From positions 8,787,001-8,851,000 of the forward strand of contig NZ_CP163443.1 of assembly GCF_041053055.1 (NCBI RefSeq): a DNA stretch of 64,000 nucleotides, read 5' to 3'. The notes under the pieces are model-generated. The model was not told the DNA's origin. It saw nothing but the letters and a program-made list of their open reading frames with translations, and searched no databases. Positions 1-9,289 of this stretch are shown in pieces. A program made the translations under genes and the position numbers. Origin of the DNA: Streptomyces sp. R41. Lineage in GTDB: Bacteria; Actinomycetota; Actinomycetes; Streptomycetales; Streptomycetaceae. Positions within the stretch are counted from its first letter, which is position 1; the number at the start of each line of letters is the position of its first letter.

Positions 1-403
<403 letters not shown>

Positions 404-465
404 CCGGCGCCTCCCTTTTTGCCACGTCACCGCAGTCACACCCTCACCCAGCGACAAGGACAGCC

Positions 466-1500
466 ATGCCTACGCACTTCTCTCGACGCAGCCTGATACG
501 ACGCAGCCTGATACGCGGAATCACCGCGGCGAGTGCCGTTGCCTCACTGGCCGCCGGGCTCGCCGCCTGCGGGGGCGACAGCGACGCCGCCACCACGACC
601 GACGTCGCGGGCACGGTGACCGTGGGACAGCTGTCCAACGGGGCCGCCCAGCAGACCGAGTTGAAGGTCTCCGAGGTGAAGTCGATCAGCGCCGAGCTGC
701 CCGCGTCGGTCCGCAGGAGCGGCAAGCTGGAGATCGGCGTCGGCGCCCTGCCCGACGGCTTCCCGCCCCTGGCGTACGTCGGCTCGGACCAGAAGACCCT
801 CACCGGCGCGGAACCCGACTTCGGCCGCCTGGTCGCCGCGGTGCTCGGCCTGAAGCCGGAGCTGAAGAACTCCACCTGGGAGAACATGTTCGTCGGTGTC
901 GACAGCGGCAAGGTCGACGTGGCCTTCGCCAACATCACCGACACCGAGGAGCGCAAGAAGAAGTACGACTTCGCCTCCTATCGGAAGGACAACGTCGGCT
1001 TCGAGGTGCTCAAGAAGAGCACGTGGAACTTCGACGGCGACTACGAGAACCTCGCCGGAAAGACCGTCGCCGTCGACAACGGCACCAACCAGGAGAAGAT
1101 CCTTCTGGAGTGGCAGACCAAGCTCAAGAAGGAGGGCAAACAGCTCACCGTCAAGCATTTCGCGAGCAAGAACAGCACCTACCTGGCGCTGACCGGCGGA
1201 AAGATCGACGCGTACTTCGCCGCCAACCCCGGTGTCGCCTACCACGTCACGCAGACCGCCAAGTCGCCCAACCCGACGCGCAGCGCGGGCACGTTCTCCG
1301 GCGCCGGCGCGTCGCTGCAAGGCCTGATCGCGGCGACCACGAAGAAGGACAGCGGCGTGGCCGCACCGATCGCCGACGCGATCAACTACCTGATCAAGAA
1401 CGGCCAGTACGCGAAGTGGCTGTCCGCCTGGAACCTCTCCGACGAGGCCGTCGCCAAGGCCGAGGTCAACCCGGCCGGCCTGCCGCTCGACAACTCCTGA
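466..1500 (+). CDS. ABC transporter substrate-binding lipoprotein (SBP family 3)
   Basis: A 344-residue binding lipoprotein. The N-terminus has an Arg-rich region, a hydrophobic core and a lipobox ending LAAGLAAC, so it should be lipid-anchored outside the membrane. The mature part (about residue 75 on) reads as a family 3 solute-binding protein: GKLEIGVGALPDGFPPLAY, then GAEPDFGRLVAAVLG, and DVAFANITDTEERKKKYDFA, the usual amino-acid binding signatures. It follows the ATPase fragment by 62 bp. The gene for leader peptide and FMN monooxygenases lies downstream beyond a strong hairpin, so the substrate may be a sulfur-containing amino acid or organosulfur compound; that is inference from context. 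The signal peptide contains a 15-bp tandem duplication at 486-515. Confidence 0.9.
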   Translation: MPTHFSRRSLIRRSLIRGITAASAVASLAAGLAACGGDSDAATTTDVAGTVTVGQLSNGAAQQTELKVSEVKSISAELPASVRRSGKLEIGVGALPDGFPPLAYVGSDQKTLTGAEPDFGRLVAAVLGLKPELKNSTWENMFVGVDSGKVDVAFANITDTEERKKKYDFASYRKDNVGFEVLKKSTWNFDGDYENLAGKTVAVDNGTNQEKILLEWQTKLKKEGKQLTVKHFASKNSTYLALTGGKIDAYFAANPGVAYHVTQTAKSPNPTRSAGTFSGAGASLQGLIAATTKKDSGVAAPIADAINYLIKNGQYAKWLSAWNLSDEAVAKAEVNPAGLPLDNS

Positions 1501-1508
1501 CCCTCCGC

Positions 1509-1547
1509 CCACCGGACTCCACCGCCGTCGGTCGGGGAGTCCGGTGG
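1509..1547 (+). terminator. Hairpin terminator after the binding-protein gene
   Basis: A perfect 12-bp stem (1509-1520 with 1536-1547) and a 15-nt loop begin 9 bp after the stop codon. No T-run follows, as is usual for Streptomyces terminators. It separates the transporter from the leader-peptide unit. Confidence 0.7.
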
Positions 1548-1734
1548 CCGGTCGCCCGCCCGCGCCCCGTCACGCAGACCCCGCACTCCTCTGTCCACCA
1601 GCGTCCGTGCCGCCCTGCCGCACTCGCACGTCCTCACTTCGTCCTGGTGGCGAAGTCCGGGCCCGCCGGCCGGAAGAAACGGCGTGGCCGTGCCGTTGTC
1701 CTACATGATGCCGAACTCCGTGGAGGTGATGGAC

Positions 1735-1851
1735 ATGCTCAGCGCGTCCCGCCTTCCCGTGAGGGAGCTCGCGCCGCGCCGCCGCGTGCGCCTCCACACC
1801 CGGCCGCACATCGATCTGCTGCGCGTGGCCGGCGCGCTCTGTTGCGCCTGA
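1735..1851 (+). CDS. Short Arg-rich, Cys-Cys leader peptide (attenuator ORF)
   Basis: A 38-codon ORF, too short for usual gene calling. GGAGG at 1722-1726 sits 8 nt before ATG 1735; an in-frame ATG at 1729 lies too close to the box. The peptide has a basic middle (PRRRVRLH) and ends HIDLLRVAGALCCA. Streptomyces genomes carry a family of such unnamed leader peptides, with R-R-x-H-x-D-L-x-R-V-x-G-A-L-C-like ends, ahead of sulfur-assimilation and organosulfur genes. The adjacent Cys-Cys codons at 1840-1845, next to the stop and immediately before competing hairpins, suggest ribosome stalling when cysteinyl-tRNA is scarce. Family resemblance is established knowledge; the regulatory role here is inferred. 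Confidence 0.72.
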   Translation: MLSASRLPVRELAPRRRVRLHTRPHIDLLRVAGALCCA

Positions 1852-1857
1852 CGCTCC

Positions 1858-1901
1858 CCCCAGCCTGAGGCTGGGGCTCCCTTCGCTGCGTTCCCCCAGC
1901 C
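1858..1901 (+). promoter_or_regulatory. Attenuator-like pair of mutually exclusive hairpins
   Basis: The segment 1869-1876 (GGCTGGGG) is exactly complementary to CCCCAGCC at 1858-1865 (3-nt loop) and also to CCCCAGCC at 1894-1901 (17-nt loop). Only one pairing can form. The first hairpin starts 7 nt after the leader peptide stop codon, where a ribosome stalled at the Cys codons would cover it and favour the second. The next gene starts 58 nt downstream. Confidence 0.55.
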
Positions 1902-1959
1902 GCCGGACCTTCCCCGAGGGTCGGCGATCTCGTACGGACCTCCAGGAAGGCACCCATTC

Positions 1960-3183
1960 GTGTCCTCATCCAGCTCTACCCCCCTGCATCTCGCCGTCGC
2001 GCTCGACGGCGCCGGCTGGCATCCGGCCGCGTGGCGCGAGCCGGTGGCCCGCCCGCGGGAGCTGCTCACCGCCGCCTACTGGACCGACCTGGTCGCCGAG
2101 GCCGAGCGCGGGCTGCTCGACTTCGTGACGATCGAGGACGCGCTCGGGCTCCAGTCCTCGCACTTCACCGAACCCGACGGGCGGACGGACCAGGTACGCG
2201 GACGCCTCGACGCCGTCCTCATCGCGGCCCGCGTCGCGCCATTGACCAGCCACATAGGACTGGTGCCGACGGTGGTGGCCACCCACACGGAGCCTTTCCA
2301 TATCTCCAAGGCGATCGCCACCCTCGACTATGTGAGCACAGGCCGCGCGGGCGTCAGGGTGCAGGTGTCGGCGCGCGCGAACGAGGCCGCGCACTTCGGC
2401 CGCCGTACCTTCCCCCCGTTCCGTTTCGAGGACCTGGAGAGCCCGGCCATCAGGGAGTTGAGCGTCGAGCTCTTCGACGAGGCCGCCGACTACGTCGAAG
2501 CGGTGCGCCGGCTGTGGGACAGCTGGGAGGACGACGCGGAGATCCGGGATGTGGCCACCGGCCGCTTCGTCGACCGCGACAAGCTGCACTACATCGACTT
2601 CGAGGGCAGGCACTTCAGCGTCAAGGGCCCCTCGATCACCCCCCGCCCGCCGCAAGGCCAGCCCCTGGTCACCGCGCTGGCCCACGAGAGCGGGACGGGC
2701 GCGCCGTTCCGGCTGGTGGGGCGTTCCACCGATCTCGGATACGTCACCCCGCACGACGCCGAGCAGGCACGCGCCGTCGTCGCCGCGGTGCGCGCCGCAC
2801 AGGACGCCTCCGGGCGTGCCGCGGAGCCGCTGCACCTCTTCGGCGACCTGGTGGTGTTCCTGGACGACGACCCCGCTGCCGCGGTGGCGCGCCGCGAGCG
2901 TCTCGACTCGATCGCGGGTCACCCGTACACCAGCGACGCGCGGATCTTCACCGGAACGCACGTCCAACTGGCCGATCTGCTCCAGGAGTTGGCGGAGGCA
3001 GGGCTGTCCGGCTTCCGGCTGCGCCCCGCGGTCGTCGGCCACGACCTGCCGGCCGTCACCCGGGGCCTGGTTCCCGAACTCCAGCGCCGCGGCGCCTTCC
3101 GGGAGTCGTACGAGGCCGACACCCTGCGCGGGCTGCTGGGACTCGCGCGCCCCGCCAACCGCTACGCCGCCACCACCGTCTGA
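1960..3183 (+). CDS. LLM-class FMN-dependent monooxygenase
   Basis: A 407-residue flavin-dependent monooxygenase of the luciferase-like (bacterial luciferase/NtaA/SnaA) superfamily. The GTG start at 1960 is preceded by AGGAAGG at 1944-1950. Recognisable parts are the N-terminal LHLAVALDGAGWHPAAWRE, the strand IGLVPTVVATHTEPFHISK and the following DYVSTGRAGVRVQVSA, which form the flavin-side barrel. Members use reduced FMN from a separate reductase and O2, often to cleave C-S or C-N bonds. The gene lies behind a Cys-Cys leader peptide and 20 bp before a second family member, so a role in desulfurising organosulfur compounds or thioethers is likely but inferred; no flavin reductase gene is present nearby. 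Confidence 0.85.
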   Translation: MSSSSSTPLHLAVALDGAGWHPAAWREPVARPRELLTAAYWTDLVAEAERGLLDFVTIEDALGLQSSHFTEPDGRTDQVRGRLDAVLIAARVAPLTSHIGLVPTVVATHTEPFHISKAIATLDYVSTGRAGVRVQVSARANEAAHFGRRTFPPFRFEDLESPAIRELSVELFDEAADYVEAVRRLWDSWEDDAEIRDVATGRFVDRDKLHYIDFEGRHFSVKGPSITPRPPQGQPLVTALAHESGTGAPFRLVGRSTDLGYVTPHDAEQARAVVAAVRAAQDASGRAAEPLHLFGDLVVFLDDDPAAAVARRERLDSIAGHPYTSDARIFTGTHVQLADLLQELAEAGLSGFRLRPAVVGHDLPAVTRGLVPELQRRGAFRESYEADTLRGLLGLARPANRYAATTV

Positions 3184-3203
3184 GCCGGAGGGACCGTACG
3201 ACC

Positions 3204-4580
3204 ATGAGCAAGCCGCTGAAGCAGATCCATCTGGCCGCCCATTTCCCCGGCGTCAACAACACCACCGTATGGAGCGACCCGCAGGCCGGCAGCCACATCG
3301 AGTTCAGCTCCTTCGCGCACTTCGCGCGGACCGCCGAACGCGCCAAGTTCGACTTCCTGTTCCTCGCCGAGGGGCTGCGGCTGCGTGAGCAGGGCGGCAA
3401 GATCTACGACTTGGACGTCGTGGGGCGGCCCGACACCTTCACGATCCTCACCGCGCTCGCCGCCGTCACCGAACACCTCGGTCTCACCGGCACCATCAAC
3501 TCCACCTTCAACGAGCCGTACGAGGTGGCCCGCCAGTTCGCGAGCCTCGACCACCTCTCCGGCGGGCGGGCCGCGTGGAACGTCGTCACCTCCTGGGACG
3601 CCTTCACCGGCGAGAACTTCCGCCGCGGCGGCTTTCTCCCGCAGGAGGAGCGGTACTCCCGGGCCAGGGAGTTCCTCACCACCGCGCACGAGCTCTTCGA
3701 CTCGTGGCACGGCGACGAGATCGTCGCCGACCAGGAGACCGGCACCTTCCTGCGCGACGCGAAGGCCGGAGCCTTTGTGCACAAGGGGCAGCACTTCGAC
3801 ATCGAGGGGCAGTTCAACGTCCCGCGCAGCCCGCAGGGCCGGCCGGTGGTCTTCCAGGCGGGCGACTCCGACGAGGGCCGCGAGTTCGCCGCCTCCCACG
3901 CCGACGCGATCTTCAGCCGGTACAGCACCCTCAAGGAAGGCCAGGCGTTCTACACGGACGTCAAGGGCCGCCTGGCCCGCCACGGCCGCAGCCGCGACCA
4001 GCTGCTGATCCTGCCCGCCGCGACCTTCGTCCTCGCGGACACCGACGCCGAGGCGCGCGAGCGCGCCCGCGAGGTGCGCCGGCAGCAGGTCAGCGGCGCC
4101 ACGGCCATCAAGCACCTGGAGTTCGTCTGGAACCGCGACCTGTCGGCGTACGACCCGGACGGCCCGCTCCCCGACATCGATCCCGACCTCGGCGAGCACA
4201 CCATCGCCCGCGGCCGTGCCCAGGTGCGCATGTACCGCGACCCGCTGGCCACCGCCCGGGAGTGGCGGGAGCGGGCGGCGGCCAACAACTGGTCGATCCG
4301 CGACCTGGTCATCGAGACCGGCAATCGGCAGTCCTTCGTCGGCTCCCCGGCCACCGTCGCCGAGACCATCAACTCCTTCGTCCAGGCCGACGCCTCCGAC
4401 GGATTCATCCTCGTCCCGCACATCACCCCCGGGGGCCTCGACGCATTCGCCGACACCGTGGTCCCGCTGCTCCAGGAGCGCGGGGTCTTCCGCACGGAGT
4501 ACGAGGGCACTACTCTGCGCGATCACCTCGGCCTGACCCATCCCGACGAGAGCGCGCCGGGCGAACGGGTCGCGTCGTGA
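3204..4580 (+). CDS. NtaA/SnaA/DszA-type FMN-dependent monooxygenase
   Basis: A 458-residue protein of the NtaA/SnaA/SoxA (DszA) branch of flavin-dependent monooxygenases, somewhat longer than its neighbour as expected for that branch. ATG 3204 follows GGAGGGACC by 8-10 nt; the open frame continues upstream but only as a shadow of the previous gene. Typical segments are QIHLAAHFPGVNNTTVW at the N-terminus, TGTINSTFNEPYEVARQFAS, and GGRAAWNVVTSWD, which contribute to the FMN site and insertion loop. It is the second gene of the leader-controlled unit, probably co-transcribed with the preceding monooxygenase, and probably acts on a related sulfur or nitrogen compound. The exact substrate cannot be read from the sequence. 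Confidence 0.88.
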   Translation: MSKPLKQIHLAAHFPGVNNTTVWSDPQAGSHIEFSSFAHFARTAERAKFDFLFLAEGLRLREQGGKIYDLDVVGRPDTFTILTALAAVTEHLGLTGTINSTFNEPYEVARQFASLDHLSGGRAAWNVVTSWDAFTGENFRRGGFLPQEERYSRAREFLTTAHELFDSWHGDEIVADQETGTFLRDAKAGAFVHKGQHFDIEGQFNVPRSPQGRPVVFQAGDSDEGREFAASHADAIFSRYSTLKEGQAFYTDVKGRLARHGRSRDQLLILPAATFVLADTDAEARERAREVRRQQVSGATAIKHLEFVWNRDLSAYDPDGPLPDIDPDLGEHTIARGRAQVRMYRDPLATAREWRERAAANNWSIRDLVIETGNRQSFVGSPATVAETINSFVQADASDGFILVPHITPGGLDAFADTVVPLLQERGVFRTEYEGTTLRDHLGLTHPDESAPGERVAS

Positions 4581-4616
4581 AGTGGTCACGCGGGGCTTCT
4601 TGCGAGGGAGGGCGGC

Positions 4617-5354
4617 ATGAGGCGATCGGCCCGGGCTGCCGTGGTGCTCCTGTGTGCCGGAATACCGGTGCTGGGGGCCTGCGGTGACGGCGACACCGGT
4701 GGCAAGGCGACGAAGACGACCACGACAAAGGCCACGGCCAACGACTTCGGGTGTCTTGCGGGCAAGCAGCTCAAGCACTCGGTGACCTTCAAGGACACCG
4801 AGGGCAACGACGTCGACGGCTACGAGGCAGGCACCGGCGCCACCGGCATCGTCCTGTCCCACCAGTCGAACAACGACGTCTGCTCCTGGATTCCGTCCGC
4901 CGACGAGCTCGCGACCGCCGGCTATCGGGTGCTCGCCGTCAACAGCAACTCCTCCGAAGTCCCGGAGATCGAGGGCGCCGCCGCCCGGCTGCGGAGTGAA
5001 GGAGCGAAGAAGATCCTTCTGATGGGTGCCTCGAAGGGCGGCACCGCCTCCCTCGTCGCCGCCTCGAAGATCGAGCCGGCCGTCGCGGCGGTGGTGTCCC
5101 TCTCGGGTCCTGGCCTCTACAGCGACATGGACGCCACGAAGGCGGTCCCGGACCTGGCCATGCCCGTCTACTTCCTCGCGGCGGCGGGCGACGGGCGCTT
5201 CGCCCAGGACGCCAAGGATCTCGACAAGCTGGCGAAGAAGTCCCACGGCGAAAAGCTGGAGATGGTCTCGGGCGCTGCCCATGGAAGCGACATCCTGCTG
5301 CAACAGCCGTCCGTCTGGGACGAGGTCAAGGCCTTCCTCAAGACGTACGGCTGA
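4617..5354 (+). CDS. Alpha/beta-hydrolase lipoprotein
   Basis: A 245-residue predicted lipoprotein: hydrophobic signal ending VLGAC, then a Lys/Thr-rich linker (residues 22-42), then a small alpha/beta-hydrolase domain. The nucleophile elbow reads GASKGG (G-x-S-x-G), a candidate oxyanion strand is GIVLSHQSNND, and AAHGSDIL near the C-terminus supplies a plausible catalytic His. It resembles dienelactone-hydrolase-like proteins, which are often lipoproteins in Streptomyces. Its start lies 36 bp after the monooxygenase stop, so it may ride on the same transcript, but a role with those enzymes is not demonstrated. Substrate unknown. Confidence 0.78.
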   Translation: MRRSARAAVVLLCAGIPVLGACGDGDTGGKATKTTTTKATANDFGCLAGKQLKHSVTFKDTEGNDVDGYEAGTGATGIVLSHQSNNDVCSWIPSADELATAGYRVLAVNSNSSEVPEIEGAAARLRSEGAKKILLMGASKGGTASLVAASKIEPAVAAVVSLSGPGLYSDMDATKAVPDLAMPVYFLAAAGDGRFAQDAKDLDKLAKKSHGEKLEMVSGAAHGSDILLQQPSVWDEVKAFLKTYG

Positions 5355-5430
5355 CCTCGGCCGCCCGGTGATCACCGGAGTCGTCCGTCCTTGACCTATC
5401 GGGGTGAACAACGCCGCACCCGCGGACCGA

Positions 5431-5442
5431 ATACGTACGTAT
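5431..5442. promoter_or_regulatory. 12-bp palindrome upstream of the secreted mosaic gene
   Basis: ATACGTACGTAT is a perfect palindrome, AT-rich against its surroundings, about 80 bp before the next start codon. It may be an operator or part of a promoter; no clear -35/-10 pair was found. Confidence 0.3.
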
Positions 5443-5523
5443 ATAGGCCCATCCCGCTGACGATGATCGCCGGCGGGACCGGCCGGTCTCCGCCCTCGCG
5501 CACTCACGCACCGAGGTGGAGAC

Positions 5524-8500
5524 ATGCGCAGCACGCGCGGACGGCGCACAGGGCACCGGCTGCTCGCGCTGCTGACGGGTTGTCTGCTGCTGGGGACCGG
5601 CGGCACGTTGCCCGTGCTCGCGGCCGCGCCCGCCCGGGCCGACGAGTCGACGGTCTCGGTCGACAATCTCCGTACCGGATGGGACCAGAACGAGCCGGGC
5701 CTGGCGCCCGCCCAGGTGTCCAGCTCCGACTTCGGCCAGCAGTTCTCCACCACCGTGGACGGTCAGGTCTACGCCCAGCCGCTGGTCGTCGGCAAGACGG
5801 TCGTCGCTGCCACCGAGAACGCCAAGGTGTACGGGCTCGACTCGGCGTCCGGAAAGGTCAACTGGACGAAGAACCTGGGTGCGCCCTGGCCCGCGTCGGC
5901 GATCGGCTGCGGAGACCTGGTGCCGAACTTCGGGGTGACCTCGACCCCCGTCTACGACCCGGCCACCAAGACCGTCTACCTCACCGCCAAGATCAACGAC
6001 GGTGCGGACACCAACCACCCCAACTGGTACGTCCACGCGCTGGACGCGACGACCGGTACCGAGCGCAGCGGCTGGCCGGTGAAGGTGCAGGGCGCGCCGG
6101 TCAACGACCCCGGACATCCCTTCAACGCGTTCACCGCCGCCCAGCGCCCCGGCCTGCTCCTGATGGGCGGCTCGGTGTACGTGGCCTTCGCCTCGCACTG
6201 TGACATCGGCCCGTACGTCGGTTATGTCCTCGGCGTCAACACCACGACCCGCAACACCACCCTGTGGGCCACCGAGGACTCCTCCGCCAACGGCATGGCG
6301 GGCATCTGGATGAGCGGCGGCGGCCTGGTCTCCGACGGCCCCGGCCGGATCTTCCTGTCCACCGGGAACGGCATCTCCCCGGCGCCCGGCCCGGGTTCGA
6401 AGCCGCCGGGTCAGCTGGCCGAGTCGGTGGTCCGCCTCGGCGTCAACAGCGACGGCACGATGTCCGCGCAGGACTTCTTCAGCCCCAGCAACGCCCCGAC
6501 CCTCGACCAGAACGACACCGACTTCGGCTCGGGCGGTCCCGTGGCGCTGCCCGGTCCGACCTTCGGCACGACCCAGCACCCCCGTCTCATGGCGCAGATC
6601 GGCAAGGACGGCCGCCTCTTCCTCCTCGACCGGGACAACCTCGGCGGCCGCAGCCAGGGCCCCGGCGGCACCGACGCGGTGGTCGGCACCTTCGGCCCGT
6701 ACGAGGGCGTCTGGGGGCACCCGGCCGTGTACGGCGCCGAGGGCGGCTATGTGTACACGACCGGCAGCCGAGGTCCGCTGCGGGCCTTCGCGTACGGCGT
6801 CAACGGCTCGGGCCAGCCCACCCTGACCAACACCGGCACCAGCACCGGCACTTTCGGCTACACCTCGGGCTCGCCCGTCGTGACCTCCACCGGCACCACG
6901 CCGGGCTCCGCCCTGGTCTGGGCGATCTACTCGGACGGCTCCAACGGGGCCAACGGCCAGATCCGCGCGTACGACGCCGTGCCCTCGAACGGGACGCTGA
7001 GGCTGCGCTTCTCGGCCCCGATCGGCACCGCGTCCAAGTTCGCCGTGCCCGCCACCGACGGCGGACGGGTCTACGTCGGCACCCGGGACGGCCACGTCCT
7101 CGCCTTCGGACGCCCGTCCAGCGGGGCGCTCACCGGCAGCGCGGTGGACTTCGGCCGGGTGGCCGTGGGCAGCACCGGCCACGCCACGGCCAAGGTGACC
7201 GCCACCCAGGACGTCACGATCACGGCGGTGACCACGCCGTCGGGCAGTCGGTTCTCCGCCGCGCCCACCGGTCTGCCGGTCACGCTGCACTCGGGCGACA
7301 CCTACTCGGTGCCGGTCTCGTTCGCGCCGACCACACCCGGCGCGGACAGTTCCGTGCTGAACTTCACCACGAATACCGGCAGTTTCGGGCTCGGCCTGAA
7401 CGGCTACGGCACCCAACCCGGCCTCGTGGCCGCCCCGTCCAACCTGGCCTTCGGCACCGTGGCCACCGGAACGTCCAAGACCCTGGGCGTGAGCTTCACC
7501 AACACCGGTACCGAGGCCGAGACGATCTCGGGGAGCAGCGCGCCGAACGCGCCGTTCAGCGCCGTCGGTATGCCCGCGAGCGGGACCGTCGTCCAGCCTC
7601 AGCAATCCGTCACCGTGCAGGTGAAGTACAGCCCGACGGTCGCCGGCGACAACAGTGGGACGCTCTCGGTCACCGGGCAGAACGGCACCGCGACCGTGAG
7701 TCTGACCGGCACGGCGGTGACCGGCCAGGCACATCTGACGATCACCCCGACGTCCACCGGCTTCGGCAATGTCGCGGTCGGGCAGTCGGTCACCAAGACC
7801 TTCGACATCAGCAACACGGGCAACATCCCCCTCACCATCACCAAGGCGGCACCGCCTGCGGCGCCGTTCCACGTGACCAGTCCCGTGAGCGAGGGTCAGG
7901 TCGTCGGCCCTGACGACGTGATCCACCAGGCCGTCACCTTCTCGCCGACCGCCCTCGGCGCGGTCACCGGCACCTACCAGCTCACCTCCGACGACGGCCG
8001 TGGACCGCAGAACGAAACGCTCACCGGCACGGGGGCCGCACCCAGCAAGGTCACCGTCCCGGCGCCCGGAGCGGGTGGCTGGAAGCTCAACGGATCCGCG
8101 CAGCTCTCCGGCAACGACCTCCAGCTCACCCAGACCGGCGGGCACCAGGCAGGCTCGGGAGTCTTCCCCGTCCCGGTGGTCACCGACGGCCTCAAGGCGG
8201 CGTTCACCACCGTCATCGGCGGCGGTACCGGCGCCGACGGCCTCACCTTCGGCCTGCTGGACCCGGCCAAGGCCACCCCCAGTGCGCTGGGCGCTGACGG
8301 CGGAGGCCTCGGCTGGCGGGGGAAGCCCGGCGTGGCGATCACCTTCGACACCTACCGCAACCCGGGCGACCCGTCGTCGAACTTCGTCGGCATCGCCACC
8401 GGGGAGAGCGGTGGCGCCTTCACCTACGCGGCGACCACCACCAACGTGCCCAACCTGCGCTCCGGCCCGCACGCCGTCGCCGTCTCCATCTCCGGGAAGA

Positions 8501-9240
8501 CGATCACCGTCTCCATGGACGGCATCAAGCTGCTGACCACGACGGTGGCCTCGCTGCCCGCGACCGCCCTGCCGGCCTTCACCGGCGCCACCGGTGGGCT
8601 GACCGACATCCACACGGTCCGGGACACGGTCATCACCGCGGCCTCGTACGCGGTGCCACCGCCCGGGCCCAACGGGTGGACCTACAACGGATCCGCCGTG
8701 CTGTCCGGCACCGACCTGTCGCTCACCAAGGCCGTGCAGAACACCAAGGGGTCCGCCGTCCAGGCCACCGTCGTACCGTCGGCGCGGCTGAAGGCCACCT
8801 TCACCGCCGAGATCGGCGGCGGCACCGGCGCCGACGGCCTCGCCTTCCTGCTGCTCGACTCGACCAGGGCGACTCCCACGGCGCTGGGCGGGGGAGGCGG
8901 AGGCCTCGGCTACGCGGGGCTGCCGGGCATCGCCGTCACCCTGGACACATACCGGAACACCGGCGACCCCTCGGCCAACTTCGTGGGGGTGGCCATCGGC
9001 GGGAATGGATCCCCCTTCCAGTACGCCGCCACCTCGACGGCCGTTCCCGCCCTGCGGACCGGCACGCATGTCGTCGACGTGAGCGTGACGACCGCCGGGC
9101 ACATCCTGGTCAGTGTGGACGGCACCCAGGTCATCGACACCGCGGTGACCCTGCCGCGGAACGTGCTCGTCGGGTTCAGCGGCGCCACCGGCGGCTCCAC
9201 GGACAACCACACGGTCAGAGGCGTCAAGATCACTTACTGA
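5524..9240 (+). CDS. Large secreted mosaic: beta-propeller, choice-of-anchor D repeats, two lectin-like domains
   Basis: A 1238-residue exported protein with a signal peptide (cleavage near AAAPARADE, residue 40). Residues about 45-530 look like a quinoprotein-type beta-propeller (blades such as GKTVVAATENAKVYGLDSA and DGGRVYVGTRDGHVLAFG). Residues about 535-835 hold three choice-of-anchor-D/ASPM-like Ig repeats, each marked by a phrase of the type DFGRVAVG, AFGTVATG or GFGNVAVG. Residues about 840-1035 and 1045-1238 are two related legume-lectin-like domains, both containing GGGTGADGL and TFDTYRN or TLDTYRN segments. The lectin domains suggest glycan binding outside the cell. No clear catalytic site is visible, so dehydrogenase activity should not be assumed. 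ATG 5524 follows GGTGGAGAC. Confidence 0.82.
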   Translation: MRSTRGRRTGHRLLALLTGCLLLGTGGTLPVLAAAPARADESTVSVDNLRTGWDQNEPGLAPAQVSSSDFGQQFSTTVDGQVYAQPLVVGKTVVAATENAKVYGLDSASGKVNWTKNLGAPWPASAIGCGDLVPNFGVTSTPVYDPATKTVYLTAKINDGADTNHPNWYVHALDATTGTERSGWPVKVQGAPVNDPGHPFNAFTAAQRPGLLLMGGSVYVAFASHCDIGPYVGYVLGVNTTTRNTTLWATEDSSANGMAGIWMSGGGLVSDGPGRIFLSTGNGISPAPGPGSKPPGQLAESVVRLGVNSDGTMSAQDFFSPSNAPTLDQNDTDFGSGGPVALPGPTFGTTQHPRLMAQIGKDGRLFLLDRDNLGGRSQGPGGTDAVVGTFGPYEGVWGHPAVYGAEGGYVYTTGSRGPLRAFAYGVNGSGQPTLTNTGTSTGTFGYTSGSPVVTSTGTTPGSALVWAIYSDGSNGANGQIRAYDAVPSNGTLRLRFSAPIGTASKFAVPATDGGRVYVGTRDGHVLAFGRPSSGALTGSAVDFGRVAVGSTGHATAKVTATQDVTITAVTTPSGSRFSAAPTGLPVTLHSGDTYSVPVSFAPTTPGADSSVLNFTTNTGSFGLGLNGYGTQPGLVAAPSNLAFGTVATGTSKTLGVSFTNTGTEAETISGSSAPNAPFSAVGMPASGTVVQPQQSVTVQVKYSPTVAGDNSGTLSVTGQNGTATVSLTGTAVTGQAHLTITPTSTGFGNVAVGQSVTKTFDISNTGNIPLTITKAAPPAAPFHVTSPVSEGQVVGPDDVIHQAVTFSPTALGAVTGTYQLTSDDGRGPQNETLTGTGAAPSKVTVPAPGAGGWKLNGSAQLSGNDLQLTQTGGHQAGSGVFPVPVVTDGLKAAFTTVIGGGTGADGLTFGLLDPAKATPSALGADGGGLGWRGKPGVAITFDTYRNPGDPSSNFVGIATGESGGAFTYAATTTNVPNLRSGPHAVAVSISGKTITVSMDGIKLLTTTVASLPATALPAFTGATGGLTDIHTVRDTVITAASYAVPPPGPNGWTYNGSAVLSGTDLSLTKAVQNTKGSAVQATVVPSARLKATFTAEIGGGTGADGLAFLLLDSTRATPTALGGGGGGLGYAGLPGIAVTLDTYRNTGDPSANFVGVAIGGNGSPFQYAATSTAVPALRTGTHVVDVSVTTAGHILVSVDGTQVIDTAVTLPRNVLVGFSGATGGSTDNHTVRGVKITY

Positions 9241-9289
9241 GAACCCACCGCAACACATACCGAGGACGCGACAGACTGAGGAGAACATC

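Noticed and set aside
2031..3203. Upstream extension of the second monooxygenase frame
   Set aside because: It overlaps the first monooxygenase in another frame and reads as low-complexity Arg-rich text; ATG 3204 matches the family N-terminus.
5640..7110. PQQ-dependent dehydrogenase activity for the mosaic protein
   Set aside because: Blade-like repeats are seen, but no cofactor-binding residues or Trp-docking motifs could be identified, so only a propeller fold is claimed.
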